Positions 43,234-51,345 of a stretch of 64,000 nt of DNA are shown here, in pieces (the first letter of the stretch is position 1; the number at the start of each line of letters is the position of its first letter). Under the pieces are notes generated by a model. It had not been told where the DNA came from. It searched no databases and was given only the letters and a program-made list of their open reading frames with translations. Made by a program: the position numbers and the translations under genes. The DNA lies in assembly GCF_022811705.1 (NCBI RefSeq), contig NZ_CP094528.1, positions 3,844,001 to 3,908,000 of the forward strand, read 5' to 3'. Source of the stretch: Agromyces larvae. Lineage in GTDB: Bacteria > Actinomycetota > Actinomycetes > Actinomycetales > Microbacteriaceae.

Positions 43234-44586
43234 TCAGGCCCGGGCGATCGGCCGGTTGCCGACGAACAGCCCGGTCGGGTCGAACCGGCGCTTGATCTCG
43301 GCGAGCCGCTCGACCACCTCGGCGGGATAGGCGTCGGCGAGCGTGGTGCCCGTGCCGAGGAAGCTCGGCACCCCGCCCGTCGCGGGATACCTCGCCGCGA
43401 GCTCGCGCAGCGGCTGCAGCGCCCGGGCGGGGTCGATGCCGGGGCCCATCAGCACCACCCCCGCGTTCATGAGCAGCGGTGCGTGCAACGCACCGATCGC
43501 CGATCGCTCGGCGCCGAGTTCGTCGGCGATCGCGCCGCCGAGCACGCGGAGCCCGCACCGGGTGAGCCCGAGGTCGGCACCCGCGAGGAACGCCGCCACG
43601 AAGTCGCGGGCGAACGTCTCGTCGAATCCGCTGAGCACACCGCCGAGGTCGGCGGTCGGCATGGGGTCGACCGGTTCGGCGGCGACGGCCGCGAGCGAGC
43701 CGATCGTGAACGCGGTGAGGGTGTTCGCCACCGGTTCGGCGACGGCGAGCAGCCGATCGGCGAACGCCCGCCCCTCGGCCTCGTCGCCGACGTGCACCAT
43801 CGCCACGGTGGCGACCGTCTGGCCGCGCATCGGCTCGGGCACGAGCGGCACGTCGGGGAACCGCATCATGCCCACCTCGAGGCCGAGGTCGAGCGCTTCG
43901 CGCGACAGGTCGAACGCCGCCGTGATCGCCGCGACCGCGTGCTCGGGTGCGAACATCAGGCTGCCGCCGAACAGTGCGTCGCCCGCGTGCAGGGCGAGCT
44001 CGATCTCGGTGACGATGCCGAAGTGGCCGCCGCCGCCGCGCAGCGCCCAGATCAGATCGGGGTCGTCGGCGTCGGAGAGCTCGAGCTCGTCGCCGGCCGC
44101 GTCGACGAGTCGCGCGGTGATGATCGAACGGGCCGTGAGGCCGTAGCGGCGGCTGAACATCGAGTGCCCGCCGTTCAGCGCGAGCCCCACGATGTTCACC
44201 TCGGGGTTGGAGCCGGCGAGGGCGACCAGCCCGGTGCCGTCGAGCTCCTGCAGCGCCCGCCCCCAGTTGACTCCGGCGCCGGCGCGCAGCACCCGCGCCG
44301 GCTCGTCGACGACCAGCCGGTCGAACCGGCTCGTGCGCACGAGCACGACCCCGTCGAGCGAGCCGTCGGCGCCGTGGCCGTTCGGCTGGGCGGTGACCTT
44401 GAGGCCTGCGGCGGCCGCGGTGCGCACGACGGTCTGCAGTTCGCGTACGTCGGCGGGGGTCGCGATCGCGGCCGGCCGTTGGTCGACCGCGAGGTTCCAC
44501 GGCTGCCTGGCGGTGTCGTAGTCGGCGTCGCCGGGGAGGACCACGGTGCCGGTGATGGAGGTGCGGAGCTCGTCGAGCGCGGTCAT
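43234..44586 (-). CDS. FAD-binding oxidoreductase, berberine-bridge/VAO type
   Basis: A 450-residue flavoprotein. The PCMH FAD domain covers residues ~40-205: P-A-D-V-R-E-L-Q-T-V-V, the loop N-G-H-G-A-D-G whose His would carry the covalent FAD, and G-G-H-S with G-G-G-G-H-F-G-I-V-T. The BBE C-terminal element ends D-P-T-G-L-F-V-G-N. Second Cys attachment site not evident. ATG 44586 has a strong GGAAGGA site. First or second gene of a minus-strand unit with the cyclase-like protein; the redox substrate is unknown. Confidence 0.87.
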   Translation of the reverse strand: MTALDELRTSITGTVVLPGDADYDTARQPWNLAVDQRPAAIATPADVRELQTVVRTAAAAGLKVTAQPNGHGADGSLDGVVLVRTSRFDRLVVDEPARVLRAGAGVNWGRALQELDGTGLVALAGSNPEVNIVGLALNGGHSMFSRRYGLTARSIITARLVDAAGDELELSDADDPDLIWALRGGGGHFGIVTEIELALHAGDALFGGSLMFAPEHAVAAITAAFDLSREALDLGLEVGMMRFPDVPLVPEPMRGQTVATVAMVHVGDEAEGRAFADRLLAVAEPVANTLTAFTIGSLAAVAAEPVDPMPTADLGGVLSGFDETFARDFVAAFLAGADLGLTRCGLRVLGGAIADELGAERSAIGALHAPLLMNAGVVLMGPGIDPARALQPLRELAARYPATGGVPSFLGTGTTLADAYPAEVVERLAEIKRRFDPTGLFVGNRPIARA

Positions 44587-44643
44587 GGTCGTCCTTCCGT
44601 CCACGGGGGCACGCTAGCGCGCAGCGCCGACATCCGCATCAGG

Positions 44644-45228
44644 TCAGGAGGTGCCGCTCCACGCCGCGGGCACGAGCACCCACGCGACCTCGGCTCCCTC
44701 GTCGGGGTCGGCCGCCCAGTTGTGCGGTTCGCGCCCCGGGAAGGTGAGCGAGTCGCCCGCTGCGAGGCGCTCGGTGCGGTCGACGAAGTGCACCACGAGC
44801 GAGCCCGAGATCACGTGCAGCACCTCGACCTCGCTCGAGATCGTGTAGAGCTCGGTGCCACCGGATGCTCCGGGCTGCATGCTCGACCGGATGATCTGCA
44901 CGCGCGACTCGCTGCGAGGGGAGACGAGCCGTTCGACCACCCCCGTTCCGCCGAGGTTGATGAGCGGCGCCTCGTCGAGGGCGACCCGTTGGATCTCGGG
45001 CTCGGCGAACAGTGCGCCGACCGGGAGCGAGAGCACCTGGCAGAGCTGCACGAGCGTCGCGACGCTCGGCGAGGTGTCGTCGCGCTCGAGTCGCGAGAGG
45101 AACCCCTTGGTGAGTCCGCTCGCATCGGCGACCTGGGCCAGGGTGAGGCCCTGGGCCTTGCGGGCGTTGCGGATGCGCGCCCCGATCGCGACGGGTGCGC
45201 TGCTCGGGCCGGGATGGACTGGACGCAC
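44644..45228 (-). CDS. XRE-family regulator with C-terminal cupin (PuuR-like)
   Basis: A 194-residue regulator. The XRE HTH spans residues ~17-72 ([20 protein letters not shown]). The C-terminal cupin sensor covers ~115-190 with G-G-T-E-L-Y and [11 protein letters not shown] 45228 is preferred because GAGGAG lies just upstream. It diverges from the agmatinase-family gene; direct repeats and a promoter lie between them, so it probably controls that operon in response to a metabolite. Confidence 0.88.
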   Translation of the reverse strand: MRPVHPGPSSAPVAIGARIRNARKAQGLTLAQVADASGLTKGFLSRLERDDTSPSVATLVQLCQVLSLPVGALFAEPEIQRVALDEAPLINLGGTGVVERLVSPRSESRVQIIRSSMQPGASGGTELYTISSEVEVLHVISGSLVVHFVDRTERLAAGDSLTFPGREPHNWAADPDEGAEVAWVLVPAAWSGTS

Positions 45229-45241
45229 GGCGGACTCCTCA

Positions 45242-45270
45242 TTGACAGCGTCGGCGCGCGGGCGTACCGT
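45242..45270 (+). promoter_or_regulatory. promoter of the agmatinase operon
   Basis: TTGACA (45242..45247), 17-bp spacer, TACCGT (45265..45270): consensus -35 with a TAnnnT -10. Transcription should start near 45277, at the edge of the direct repeats. Confidence 0.7.
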
Positions 45271-45276
45271 GACCGC

Positions 45277-45307
45277 AAGGTTTACCTCAGAATATCGAAA
45301 GTTTACT
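45277..45307. promoter_or_regulatory. direct-repeat operator in the agmatinase leader
   Basis: AAGGTTTACC (45277..45286) and AAAGTTTACT (45298..45307) are 21 bp apart, two helical turns, and fit AARGTTTACY. They cover +1 to about +31, a repressing position. The divergent XRE-cupin protein is the likely ligand. Confidence 0.6.
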
Positions 45308-45310
45308 GCT

Positions 45311-46279
45311 ATGCAACCTGCTTCCGATGACGGCACACCGGGCACGCCGGTCGGCCCGGTCGACGCCAGCCGCGTCCCCCGGTTCGCGGGCATCGCCACC
45401 TTCGCGCGGCTTCCTCGGCTCGACGAGGTCGAGCACGCCGACATCGCGATCGTGGGCGTGCCGTTCGACAGCGGGGTCAGCTACCGCCCCGGCGCCCGGT
45501 TCGGCCCCGCGCATGTGCGCGAAGCATCCCGGCTGCTTCGTCCCTTCAACCCGGCGCAGCGGGTGTCGCCGTTCGAGACGCAGCAGGTCGCCGACGCGGG
45601 CGACCTCGCCGTCAATCCGTTCTCGATCGACGAGGCCGTCGCCGAGATCGAGCAGGGCGCCCTCGCGCTCGCCGATCGCGCCGACCGCCTGGTCGTCATC
45701 GGCGGCGACCACACCATCGCCCTGCCGCTGCTGCGGGCCGTGCACGCGAAGCACGGACCCGTCGCGGTGTTGCACTTCGACGCGCACCTGGACACCTGGG
45801 ACACGTACTTCGGTGCGCCGATCACGCACGGCACGCCGTTCCGGCGCGCGTCGGAGGAGGGGCTCATCGACCTCACCGCGAGCATGCACGTCGGCACCCG
45901 CGGCCCGCTCTACGGGGTCGACGACCTCGCCGACGACGAGCGGCTCGGATTCGCGATCGTGACGAGCGAAGACGTCGAGGAGCACGGCGTGCCGGCGGCG
46001 ATCGAGCGCATCCGCGCCCGCATCGGCGACGCGCCGCTGTACATCTCGATCGACATCGACGTGCTCGACCCGGCCCACGCACCCGGCACCGGCACCCCCG
46101 AGGCCGGCGGCCTCACGAGCCGTGAACTGCTGCGCATGGTGCGCGCGCTGGCCGACCGGCGCATCGTGGGCGCCGATGTCGTCGAGGTCGCCCCGGCCTA
46201 CGACCACGCCCAGCTCACGGCGGTCGCGGCATCCCACGTCGCCTACGAACTGATCAGCGCGATGGCGCCCCGCCCCTGA
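45311..46279 (+). CDS. speB: agmatinase/ureohydrolase family protein
   Basis: A 322-residue arginase-superfamily hydrolase that would release urea from a guanidino compound with a di-manganese centre. Metal ligands lie in [15 protein letters not shown] and S-I-D-I-D-V-L-D-P. The [10 protein letters not shown] loop fits the agmatinase/guanidinobutyrase/guanidinopropionase branch rather than arginase. First gene of an operon with a SnoaL-like protein, an NCS1 permease and a cyclase-family hydrolase, so the real substrate may be something other than agmatine. Confidence 0.88.
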   Translation: MQPASDDGTPGTPVGPVDASRVPRFAGIATFARLPRLDEVEHADIAIVGVPFDSGVSYRPGARFGPAHVREASRLLRPFNPAQRVSPFETQQVADAGDLAVNPFSIDEAVAEIEQGALALADRADRLVVIGGDHTIALPLLRAVHAKHGPVAVLHFDAHLDTWDTYFGAPITHGTPFRRASEEGLIDLTASMHVGTRGPLYGVDDLADDERLGFAIVTSEDVEEHGVPAAIERIRARIGDAPLYISIDIDVLDPAHAPGTGTPEAGGLTSRELLRMVRALADRRIVGADVVEVAPAYDHAQLTAVAASHVAYELISAMAPRP

Positions 46280-46291
46280 AGGAGTCCCCGC

Positions 46292-46738
46292 ATGACCGCT
46301 CGAGAACCCCACGCCGCCGAGGTGCGCCGCGCCGCGGCCGAGATCGTCGACGCGTTCGCCGCGACCGACGGCGACCGCTATTTCGCGGCGTTCTCGCCCG
46401 ACGCGACGTTCCTGTTCCACACCGAGCCGACCCGCCTCGACGACCGGGCCGCGTACGAACGCCTGTGGCGCGAGTGGGTGGAGAGCGGGTGGCGCGTGCG
46501 GTCGTGCGAGTCGTCGGGCTCGCGCGTGCAGACCTTCCCCGGCGGCGCTGTGTTCACGCATGACGTCGCCACGAGCGTCGACACGGGCGACGGCGCCGTC
46601 GAGTCGTATCGCGAGCGCGAGACCATCGTCTTCCGTGTCGCCGATGCCGACACCGACACCGATACCGACCCCGACGACGCGGCGGCCGGCCACGCCCTCA
46701 CCGCCGTGCACGAGCACCTGTCCCCGGCCCCCGCCTGA
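46292..46738 (+). CDS. SnoaL/NTF2-like domain protein
   Basis: A 148-residue cone-fold (nuclear transport factor 2-like) protein. Typical segments: I-V-D-A-F-A-A-T-D-G-D-R-Y-F-A-A-F-S-P-D-A-T-F-L-F (residues ~18-42) and V-F-T-H-D-V-A-T-S. Near the C-terminus a short run of D-T dipeptides (~residues 120-130) replaces a normal loop. AAGGAG ribosome binding site overlapping the agmatinase stop. Its place inside a catabolic operon suggests an enzymatic or chaperone-like role with the same substrate. Confidence 0.8.
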   Translation: MTAREPHAAEVRRAAAEIVDAFAATDGDRYFAAFSPDATFLFHTEPTRLDDRAAYERLWREWVESGWRVRSCESSGSRVQTFPGGAVFTHDVATSVDTGDGAVESYRERETIVFRVADADTDTDTDPDDAAAGHALTAVHEHLSPAPA

Positions 46739-46772
46739 CCCTTCCCCCGAGAACCCCACCCCAGGAGGAGCA

Positions 46773-48197
46773 ATGTCGCTCTACACCCGCCTCGACCGCC
46801 ACCTCGAACAGCAGGCCGACAACGCCGGCCCCATCCGCGGCACGCTCTCGCTGCGCCGCATCGGCATGATCTGGCTCGCTGCGAACCTCGTGGTCACCAC
46901 GCTGCTCACCGGCACCCTCTTCATCCCGGCCGTCGACTTCGGCATCGCGTTCGCGATGATCGTGCTCGGCACGGTGGGCGGGGCGATCGTGCTGACCCTC
47001 GTCGGCAACATCGGCACCCGCACGGGTCTGCCCACGATGGCGCTCACCCGTGGCGCGTTCGGCACGAACGGCAGCCTGCTGCCGGTGACCGCGAACGTCG
47101 TCATCCTGATGGGCTGGAGCTGGGTGCAGGCGATGCTCGCCGGCGTCACCGTCGACTACCTGGTGCACAGCCTGACCGGGTTCTCGAATCCGATCCTGTT
47201 CTCGGTGCTCGCGCAGACCCTGGTCGTCGTGCTCGCCATCTTCGGGCACGAGGGCATCGCGCGCGTGGAGCCGTGGCTCGCGGTGGCGATGCTCGCGATC
47301 ATCGCGTGGATCTTCATCACCGCGTTCACGACGTTCAGCCCCGCCGAGTTCCAGGCCATCCCGGCCGACGAGTCGCTCGGCCTCACGCCGGTCGTGGTGC
47401 TCGACATCGTGATCGCGACGGCGATCTCGTGGACGGTGCTGTCGGCCGACTTCAACCGGCTGGCCGCGTCGAGCCGTGCCGGCATCATCGGGTCGGGCAT
47501 CGGCTACACGCTGTCGACGGTCATCTCGATGACGCTCGGCGCGGTCGCGCTCGGCTACGTCATCCTCTCGGGCGGCGACGCGGTGGCGTTCGACCCGGGC
47601 ACGATCGTCGGCGCGTTCGGTGCGCCGCTCGCGATCGTCATCTTCCTGTCGGTGATGGCGACGAACACGATGGTCGTCTACGGCATGGTCACCTCGGTCG
47701 TGAACGCGCGCATCGGCAGCCGCCTGCGGTTCCTGCCGACCGCGCTCGTGCTCGGCCTGATCTCGATCATCGGGTCGACCTGGCTCGGCCTGCTGAACCA
47801 GTTCACCGACTTCCTGGTGATGATCGGCGCGTTCTTCGTGCCGGTGTTCGCGATCATGATCGTCGATTACTACCTGATCAAGCGGTCGGCGTACAGCCGT
47901 GACATCCTGCAGCGCCGCGGTGGCCGCTACTGGTACACCGCGGGCGTGAACTGGATCGCGGTCGGCGTGTGGGTCGTGGGCGCGGTCGTGTCGTACCTGT
48001 GGACGTACGTGTGGCCGCTGCCGGTCGGCGCGACGATCCCGGCGTTCGCGTTGACGTTCGTGCTCTACCTCGTGGCGATGCTGCCCGATCGCGCGCGGCA
48101 TGCGCGCGAGCAGAGCGTGCACCTCGCCGGATCGGGCGGGTCGGGTCAGACGGATGCCACGAGCGAGACGGATGTCGCGACGGATGCCACGGCGTGA
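46773..48197 (+). CDS. NCS1 family purine/cytosine permease-like transporter
   Basis: A 474-residue transporter with about twelve hydrophobic segments. N-terminal N-A-G-P-I-R-G-T-L-S-L-R-R-I-G-M-I-W-L-A-A-N, followed by the helix with T-R-G-A-F-G, are characteristic of cytosine permease-type NCS1 importers. Strong AGGAGGAG site. The C-terminal ~25 residues are Ser/Thr/Asp-rich repeats (T-D-A-T, T-D-V-A). It should import the substrate handled by the agmatinase-like and cyclase-family enzymes of the same operon. Confidence 0.9.
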   Translation: MSLYTRLDRHLEQQADNAGPIRGTLSLRRIGMIWLAANLVVTTLLTGTLFIPAVDFGIAFAMIVLGTVGGAIVLTLVGNIGTRTGLPTMALTRGAFGTNGSLLPVTANVVILMGWSWVQAMLAGVTVDYLVHSLTGFSNPILFSVLAQTLVVVLAIFGHEGIARVEPWLAVAMLAIIAWIFITAFTTFSPAEFQAIPADESLGLTPVVVLDIVIATAISWTVLSADFNRLAASSRAGIIGSGIGYTLSTVISMTLGAVALGYVILSGGDAVAFDPGTIVGAFGAPLAIVIFLSVMATNTMVVYGMVTSVVNARIGSRLRFLPTALVLGLISIIGSTWLGLLNQFTDFLVMIGAFFVPVFAIMIVDYYLIKRSAYSRDILQRRGGRYWYTAGVNWIAVGVWVVGAVVSYLWTYVWPLPVGATIPAFALTFVLYLVAMLPDRARHAREQSVHLAGSGGSGQTDATSETDVATDATA

Positions 48198-48206
48198 GCT
48201 GACGTG

Positions 48207-48848
48207 ATGCGCGAGCTGAGTCATCCGATCTCGACCGGGATGCAGGTCTACCCGGGCGATCCCGATGTGCGTCTCGAGCCCGCCCTCGAGCTCGCGCGCG
48301 ACGGCGTCGATGTGGCCCGCCTGCACCTCGGCTCGCACACGGGCACCCACCTCGACGCGCCCTCGCACAGCGTGGCCGGCGGACGCACGACCGGGCGCAT
48401 CGCGCTCGACGAACTCGTCGGCGATGCGCTGGTCGTGCATCTCGCCGGGCTCGCGCCGCGGTCGACGTACGGGCTCGATGCGTTCGAGTCCGCGCTCGCC
48501 GGCGGGCTGCCCGAGCGGGTGCCTCCGATCGTGATCGTCGACACGGGCTGGGCGGCGCGGTTCGGCTCACCGGCCGCGCTGGACCACCCCGCCCTCGACG
48601 CGGATGCTGCGGCCGAACTGATGCGCCGAGGCCTTCGCCTGCTCGCCGTCGACACGCTGAGCCCTGATCCGACGGTCGCCGGCGGCACGTCGTTCCCGGT
48701 GCACGAGGTCGTGCTCGGCGGCGACGCGCTCATCGTCGAGAACCTGACGGGTCTCGACGGCCTGCCCGAGCGGGTGCGCGCGGGGTTCTTCCCGCTGCCG
48801 ATCGACGCCGACGGCGCGCCGGTTCGGGCCGTCGCGTTCATCGACTGA
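48207..48848 (+). CDS. cyclase family (kynurenine formamidase-like) hydrolase
   Basis: A 213-residue metal hydrolase. The signature is S-H-T-G-T-H-L-D-A-P-S-H (residues ~44-55), with further His/Asp ligands usual for kynurenine formamidase and isatin hydrolase, and V-I-V-D-T-G-W in the middle. ATG 48207 is used; a GTG one codon earlier (48204) is possible. Last gene of the agmatinase operon. Together with an NCS1 importer this suggests breakdown of a cyclic or acylated nitrogen compound; no kynurenine genes are present. Confidence 0.88.
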   Translation: MRELSHPISTGMQVYPGDPDVRLEPALELARDGVDVARLHLGSHTGTHLDAPSHSVAGGRTTGRIALDELVGDALVVHLAGLAPRSTYGLDAFESALAGGLPERVPPIVIVDTGWAARFGSPAALDHPALDADAAAELMRRGLRLLAVDTLSPDPTVAGGTSFPVHEVVLGGDALIVENLTGLDGLPERVRAGFFPLPIDADGAPVRAVAFID

Positions 48849-48858
48849 TCCGCGTCGC

Positions 48859-48894
48859 GTCGCACTCGTCGCGCTCGTCGCGCTCGTCGCGATC
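48859..48894. repeat. 9-bp repeat GTCGCRCTC, four copies
   Basis: Four consecutive 9-bp units just after the cyclase-family stop codon, between convergent genes. Similar expansions follow other stop codons in this window. Confidence 0.6.
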
Positions 48895-48970
48895 GGCCGG
48901 AATCGGCGGCCGGCGCCCTCAACGGCACGCGTGACGGCCGGCGGAGGCCTGAGCCGGTTCGTCATGCGGC

Positions 48971-49543
48971 TCAGCCGAGCATCAGCCGCATCACCAACCG
49001 CGGGAACCCGTTGATCACCGAACCGCTCACTGCGGCCTCGGTGAACCCGGCGCGCTCGAACAGCGACCGGGTGCCGACGTACGCCATCGTGAGGTCGACC
49101 TTCGCGCCGCGATTGTCGACCGGGTACCCCTCGATCGCGGGCGCGCCGTGCTCGCGTGCGAACGCGATCGCACCGTCGAGCAGGTGGTGCGCGATGCCCT
49201 GCCCGCGGTGGCCGGGGCGCACGCGCAGGCACCACACGCTCCAGACGTCGAGGTCGTCGACGTGCGGGATCTTGCGGCTCGTCGCGAACGCGGTCTCGGC
49301 GCGGGGGTGCACGCCCGCCCAGCCGACGACCTCGTCTCCGTCGTACGCGAGGACCCCGGGCGGGATCGGCTCGGCCATGAGCTGCCGCACGCGCTCGCCG
49401 CGTTCGGGGCCGCGCAGCGCCAGGTTCTCTTTCGACGGCAACCGGTAGCTCAGGCACCAGCACACGTTCGATTCGGGCTTCTTCGGCCCCACCATCGTCG
49501 CCACGTCGGCGAAGTCCGTCGCCGCCCGCACCTCGATCCCCAT
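48971..49543 (-). CDS. GNAT family N-acetyltransferase
   Basis: A 190-residue acetyltransferase. The acetyl-CoA pyrophosphate loop is R-V-R-P-G-H-R-G-Q-G-I-A (residues ~105-116), preceded by the strand V-W-S-V-W-C-L and followed by helix L-L-D-G-A-I. A C-x-C pair (V-C-W-C) near residue 28 is unusual and typical of one actinobacterial subgroup. Start ATG 49543; longer versions would read into the repeat array and are not credible. Acceptor unknown. Confidence 0.85.
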   Translation of the reverse strand: MGIEVRAATDFADVATMVGPKKPESNVCWCLSYRLPSKENLALRGPERGERVRQLMAEPIPPGVLAYDGDEVVGWAGVHPRAETAFATSRKIPHVDDLDVWSVWCLRVRPGHRGQGIAHHLLDGAIAFAREHGAPAIEGYPVDNRGAKVDLTMAYVGTRSLFERAGFTEAAVSGSVINGFPRLVMRLMLG

Positions 49544-49587
49544 GCACCCCACCCTGCCACCCGCCCCCGACACCCTTCCGCCTCGCC

Positions 49588-50008
49588 GCCTCCGGCACTG
49601 ATGCGCCGGTGGCATATCGGGATGGGTGACGCGCGCGCCGCCTCCGGCACTGATGCGCCGGTGGCATACCGGGGAGGGGGCCATCTTCGGTCGCCTCCGG
49701 CACTGATGCGCCGGTGGCATACCGGGGAGGGGCCATCTTCGGTCGCCTCCGGCACTGATGCGTGTGTGGCATATCGGGGTGGCGGGTGATGCCACAGGCG
49801 CATCAGTGCCGGAGGTGTGGGGCGATCGGGGGAGGGCGCTATGCCACAGGCGCATCAGTGCCGGAGCCGCGGGGCGGGAGACGGGTGGCGGCGATGCCAC
49901 AGGCGCATCAGTGCCGGAGTCGGCGGCACCAGTGGGCGCGGGAGCGCGGGAGACGCGGGAGACGCGGGAGACGGGTGGGGTGATGCCACAGGCGCATCAG
50001 TGCCGGAG
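49588..50008. repeat. eight-copy array of a 26-28-bp motif, four direct then four inverted
   Basis: This lies in a 553-bp stretch without a gene. Forward copies (core CTCCGGCACTGATGCGCC, then GTGGCAT) start at 49588, 49640, 49693 and 49745. Inverted copies start at 49789, 49841, 49894 and 49983. The spacing is 52 or 53 bp except for the last (89 bp). Forward copies read GCGCCGGTGGCAT, inverted ones GCGCCTGTGGCAT, and copy 4 is intermediate. Spacers between copies 2-3 and 3-4 are nearly identical, so it is not a CRISPR. No associated gene is evident. Confidence 0.9.
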
Positions 50009-50016
50009 TCGGCGGG

Positions 50017-50072
50017 GCCGACGGGCGCGGGCCGACGGGCGCGGGCCGACGGGCGCGGGCCGACGGGCGCGG
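50017..50072. repeat. 14-bp tandem repeat, four copies
   Basis: Four identical units GCCGACGGGCGCGG follow the inverted-repeat array and precede the end of the NIPSNAP/DUF1330-like gene. The same unit length as the repeat at 41838..41935, but a different sequence. Confidence 0.85.
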
Positions 50073-50096
50073 GCGGACGGATCGGGGCGCTCGAGG

Positions 50097-50396
50097 CTAC
50101 GCGCGCACCACCGGGAAGAGTTCGGTGCGGGCCACGGTGCGATCGCGCTCGGCTGAGAGCGCGGTGCGGCGCGGGTCGGCGAGGTAGGCGTCGACCGCGG
50201 CCTGGTTCGGGAAGCGGAAGACCTGCACCTCGAGCGGATGCCCCGACGATCCGTCGCCCCGCACCCGCTCCACCACTTCACCGCCGTGGTCGGGCACGAG
50301 GGCGAGCACCGCGTCCTCGTAGGAGACCAGGGCCGCCTCTTCGCCGGGATGAGCCCAGAGCAGACAGCACAGCACGAGGTCGTCGGAGGTCGCCAT
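50097..50396 (-). CDS. DUF1330/NIPSNAP-like dimeric alpha-beta barrel protein
   Basis: A 99-residue ferredoxin-like-fold protein. H-P-G-E-E-A-A-L-V-S-Y-E-D-A-V-L-A-L-V-P-D-H-G-G-E-V, then V-Q-V-F-R-F-P-N-Q-A-A-V-D-A-Y, are typical of the DUF1330/NIPSNAP/EthD group. Start ATG 50396 is supported by a TAGACT -10 at 7 nt. It follows the ECF41-cluster hydrolase on the same strand but seems to have its own promoter. Function unknown. Confidence 0.78.
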   Translation of the reverse strand: MATSDDLVLCCLLWAHPGEEAALVSYEDAVLALVPDHGGEVVERVRGDGSSGHPLEVQVFRFPNQAAVDAYLADPRRTALSAERDRTVARTELFPVVRA

Positions 50397-50403
50397 GCGA
50401 GCG

Positions 50404-50409
50404 AGTCTA
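50404..50409 (-). promoter_or_regulatory. -10 element, leaderless promoter
   Basis: TAGACT on the minus strand, 7 nt before ATG 50396; it overlaps the stop codon of the upstream hydrolase gene. Confidence 0.45.
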
Positions 50410-51345
50410 GGCAGCCGCCGACGCCTCCTCGGCGAGCGACGCCGCCTCCCGCACCGCGTCGGCGAAGGCCCCGGGCTGCTCCTGCGGCAGGTTGTGGCCG
50501 GCGTGGGGCACGTGCCGGTGCACGCGCGGCCCGGTGAAGTGCGCGGCCTGGGCCGAGGCATCCGTCACCGGGAAGTTGCCGTCCGCCTCGCCGTCGAGCG
50601 TGACCGCCGGAACCGTGATCGCGGGCAGCTTCGCGAGCGCGCCCTCGTCGCGCAGGTACTCGTGCGCGCCCGGGACGTGGTTGAGCCGGTGCCGGTACGA
50701 GTGCAGCACCACGTCGACCCAGTCGGGGTTCTCGAACGCCTCCGCCGCGCGGTCGAGGGTCGCGTCGTCGAACGCCCACTCGGGCGAGTTGCGACGCCAG
50801 ATCACCTCGGCGATGCCGCGCCGGTTCGCGGTCAGCCCGGCGCGACCGCGCTCGGTCAGGAAGTAGAAGAGGTACCAGAAGCCCGCCTCGAGCGCAGGGT
50901 CCAGCGGATGCATCGAAGAGCGGATGTCCTGGATCAGGTAGCCGTTCACGCTCACGAGAGCCGCGACCCGTTCGGGATGCAGCGCGGCGGCCACGCACGC
51001 GGCGCGCCCGCCCCAGTCGTATCCGGCGAGCACCGCCCGCTCGATGCCGAGCGCGTCGAGCAGGTCGATCACGTCCTGCCCGAGCGCGGCCTGCTCGCCC
51101 GTGCGTGGCGCGGTGCGATCGCGGAACCGGGTGCCGCCGTGCCCGCGCAGCTCGGGCACGATCACCCGGAACCCCGACTCGGCCAGCAGCGGTGCGACAT
51201 CCGCATAACTGTGCCGGTCGTACGGGAACCCGTGCAGCAGCACCACGGGCGTGCCGTCGGCGGGGCCGAGGTCGACGTACGCGACGTCGAGCACACCCGC
51301 TTCGATGCGGCGCAGCGGCCCGAGCCGGGGGAGAGTCGCGGACAT
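50407..51345 (-). CDS. alpha/beta hydrolase, epoxide hydrolase/haloalkane dehalogenase-like
   Basis: A 312-residue hydrolase with an Asp nucleophile: the elbow reads A-G-Y-D-W-G-G (Asp ~residue 115). Oxyanion loop L-L-H-G-F-P-Y, acid in L-D-G-E-A-D and base His in V-P-H-A-G-H-N-L-P. These are traits of epoxide hydrolases. Its ATG 51345 shares one base with the preceding gene's stop (TGATG), so it belongs to the operon driven from the ECF41-type promoters at 54041 and 53013. Confidence 0.88.
   Translation of the reverse strand: MSATLPRLGPLRRIEAGVLDVAYVDLGPADGTPVVLLHGFPYDRHSYADVAPLLAESGFRVIVPELRGHGGTRFRDRTAPRTGEQAALGQDVIDLLDALGIERAVLAGYDWGGRAACVAAALHPERVAALVSVNGYLIQDIRSSMHPLDPALEAGFWYLFYFLTERGRAGLTANRRGIAEVIWRRNSPEWAFDDATLDRAAEAFENPDWVDVVLHSYRHRLNHVPGAHEYLRDEGALAKLPAITVPAVTLDGEADGNFPVTDASAQAAHFTGPRVHRHVPHAGHNLPQEQPGAFADAVREAASLAEEASAAA

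Noticed and set aside
49588..49772. CRISPR-like geometry (28-bp repeats, 24-25-bp spacers)
   Set aside because: Two of the three spacers are almost identical, the array inverts after four units, and no cas gene is in the window. It is a tandem/inverted repeat array.
49544..49900. N-terminal extension of the GNAT protein into the repeat array
   Set aside because: The extension encodes only the repeat motif in shifting frames; ATG 49543 begins the recognisable domain.
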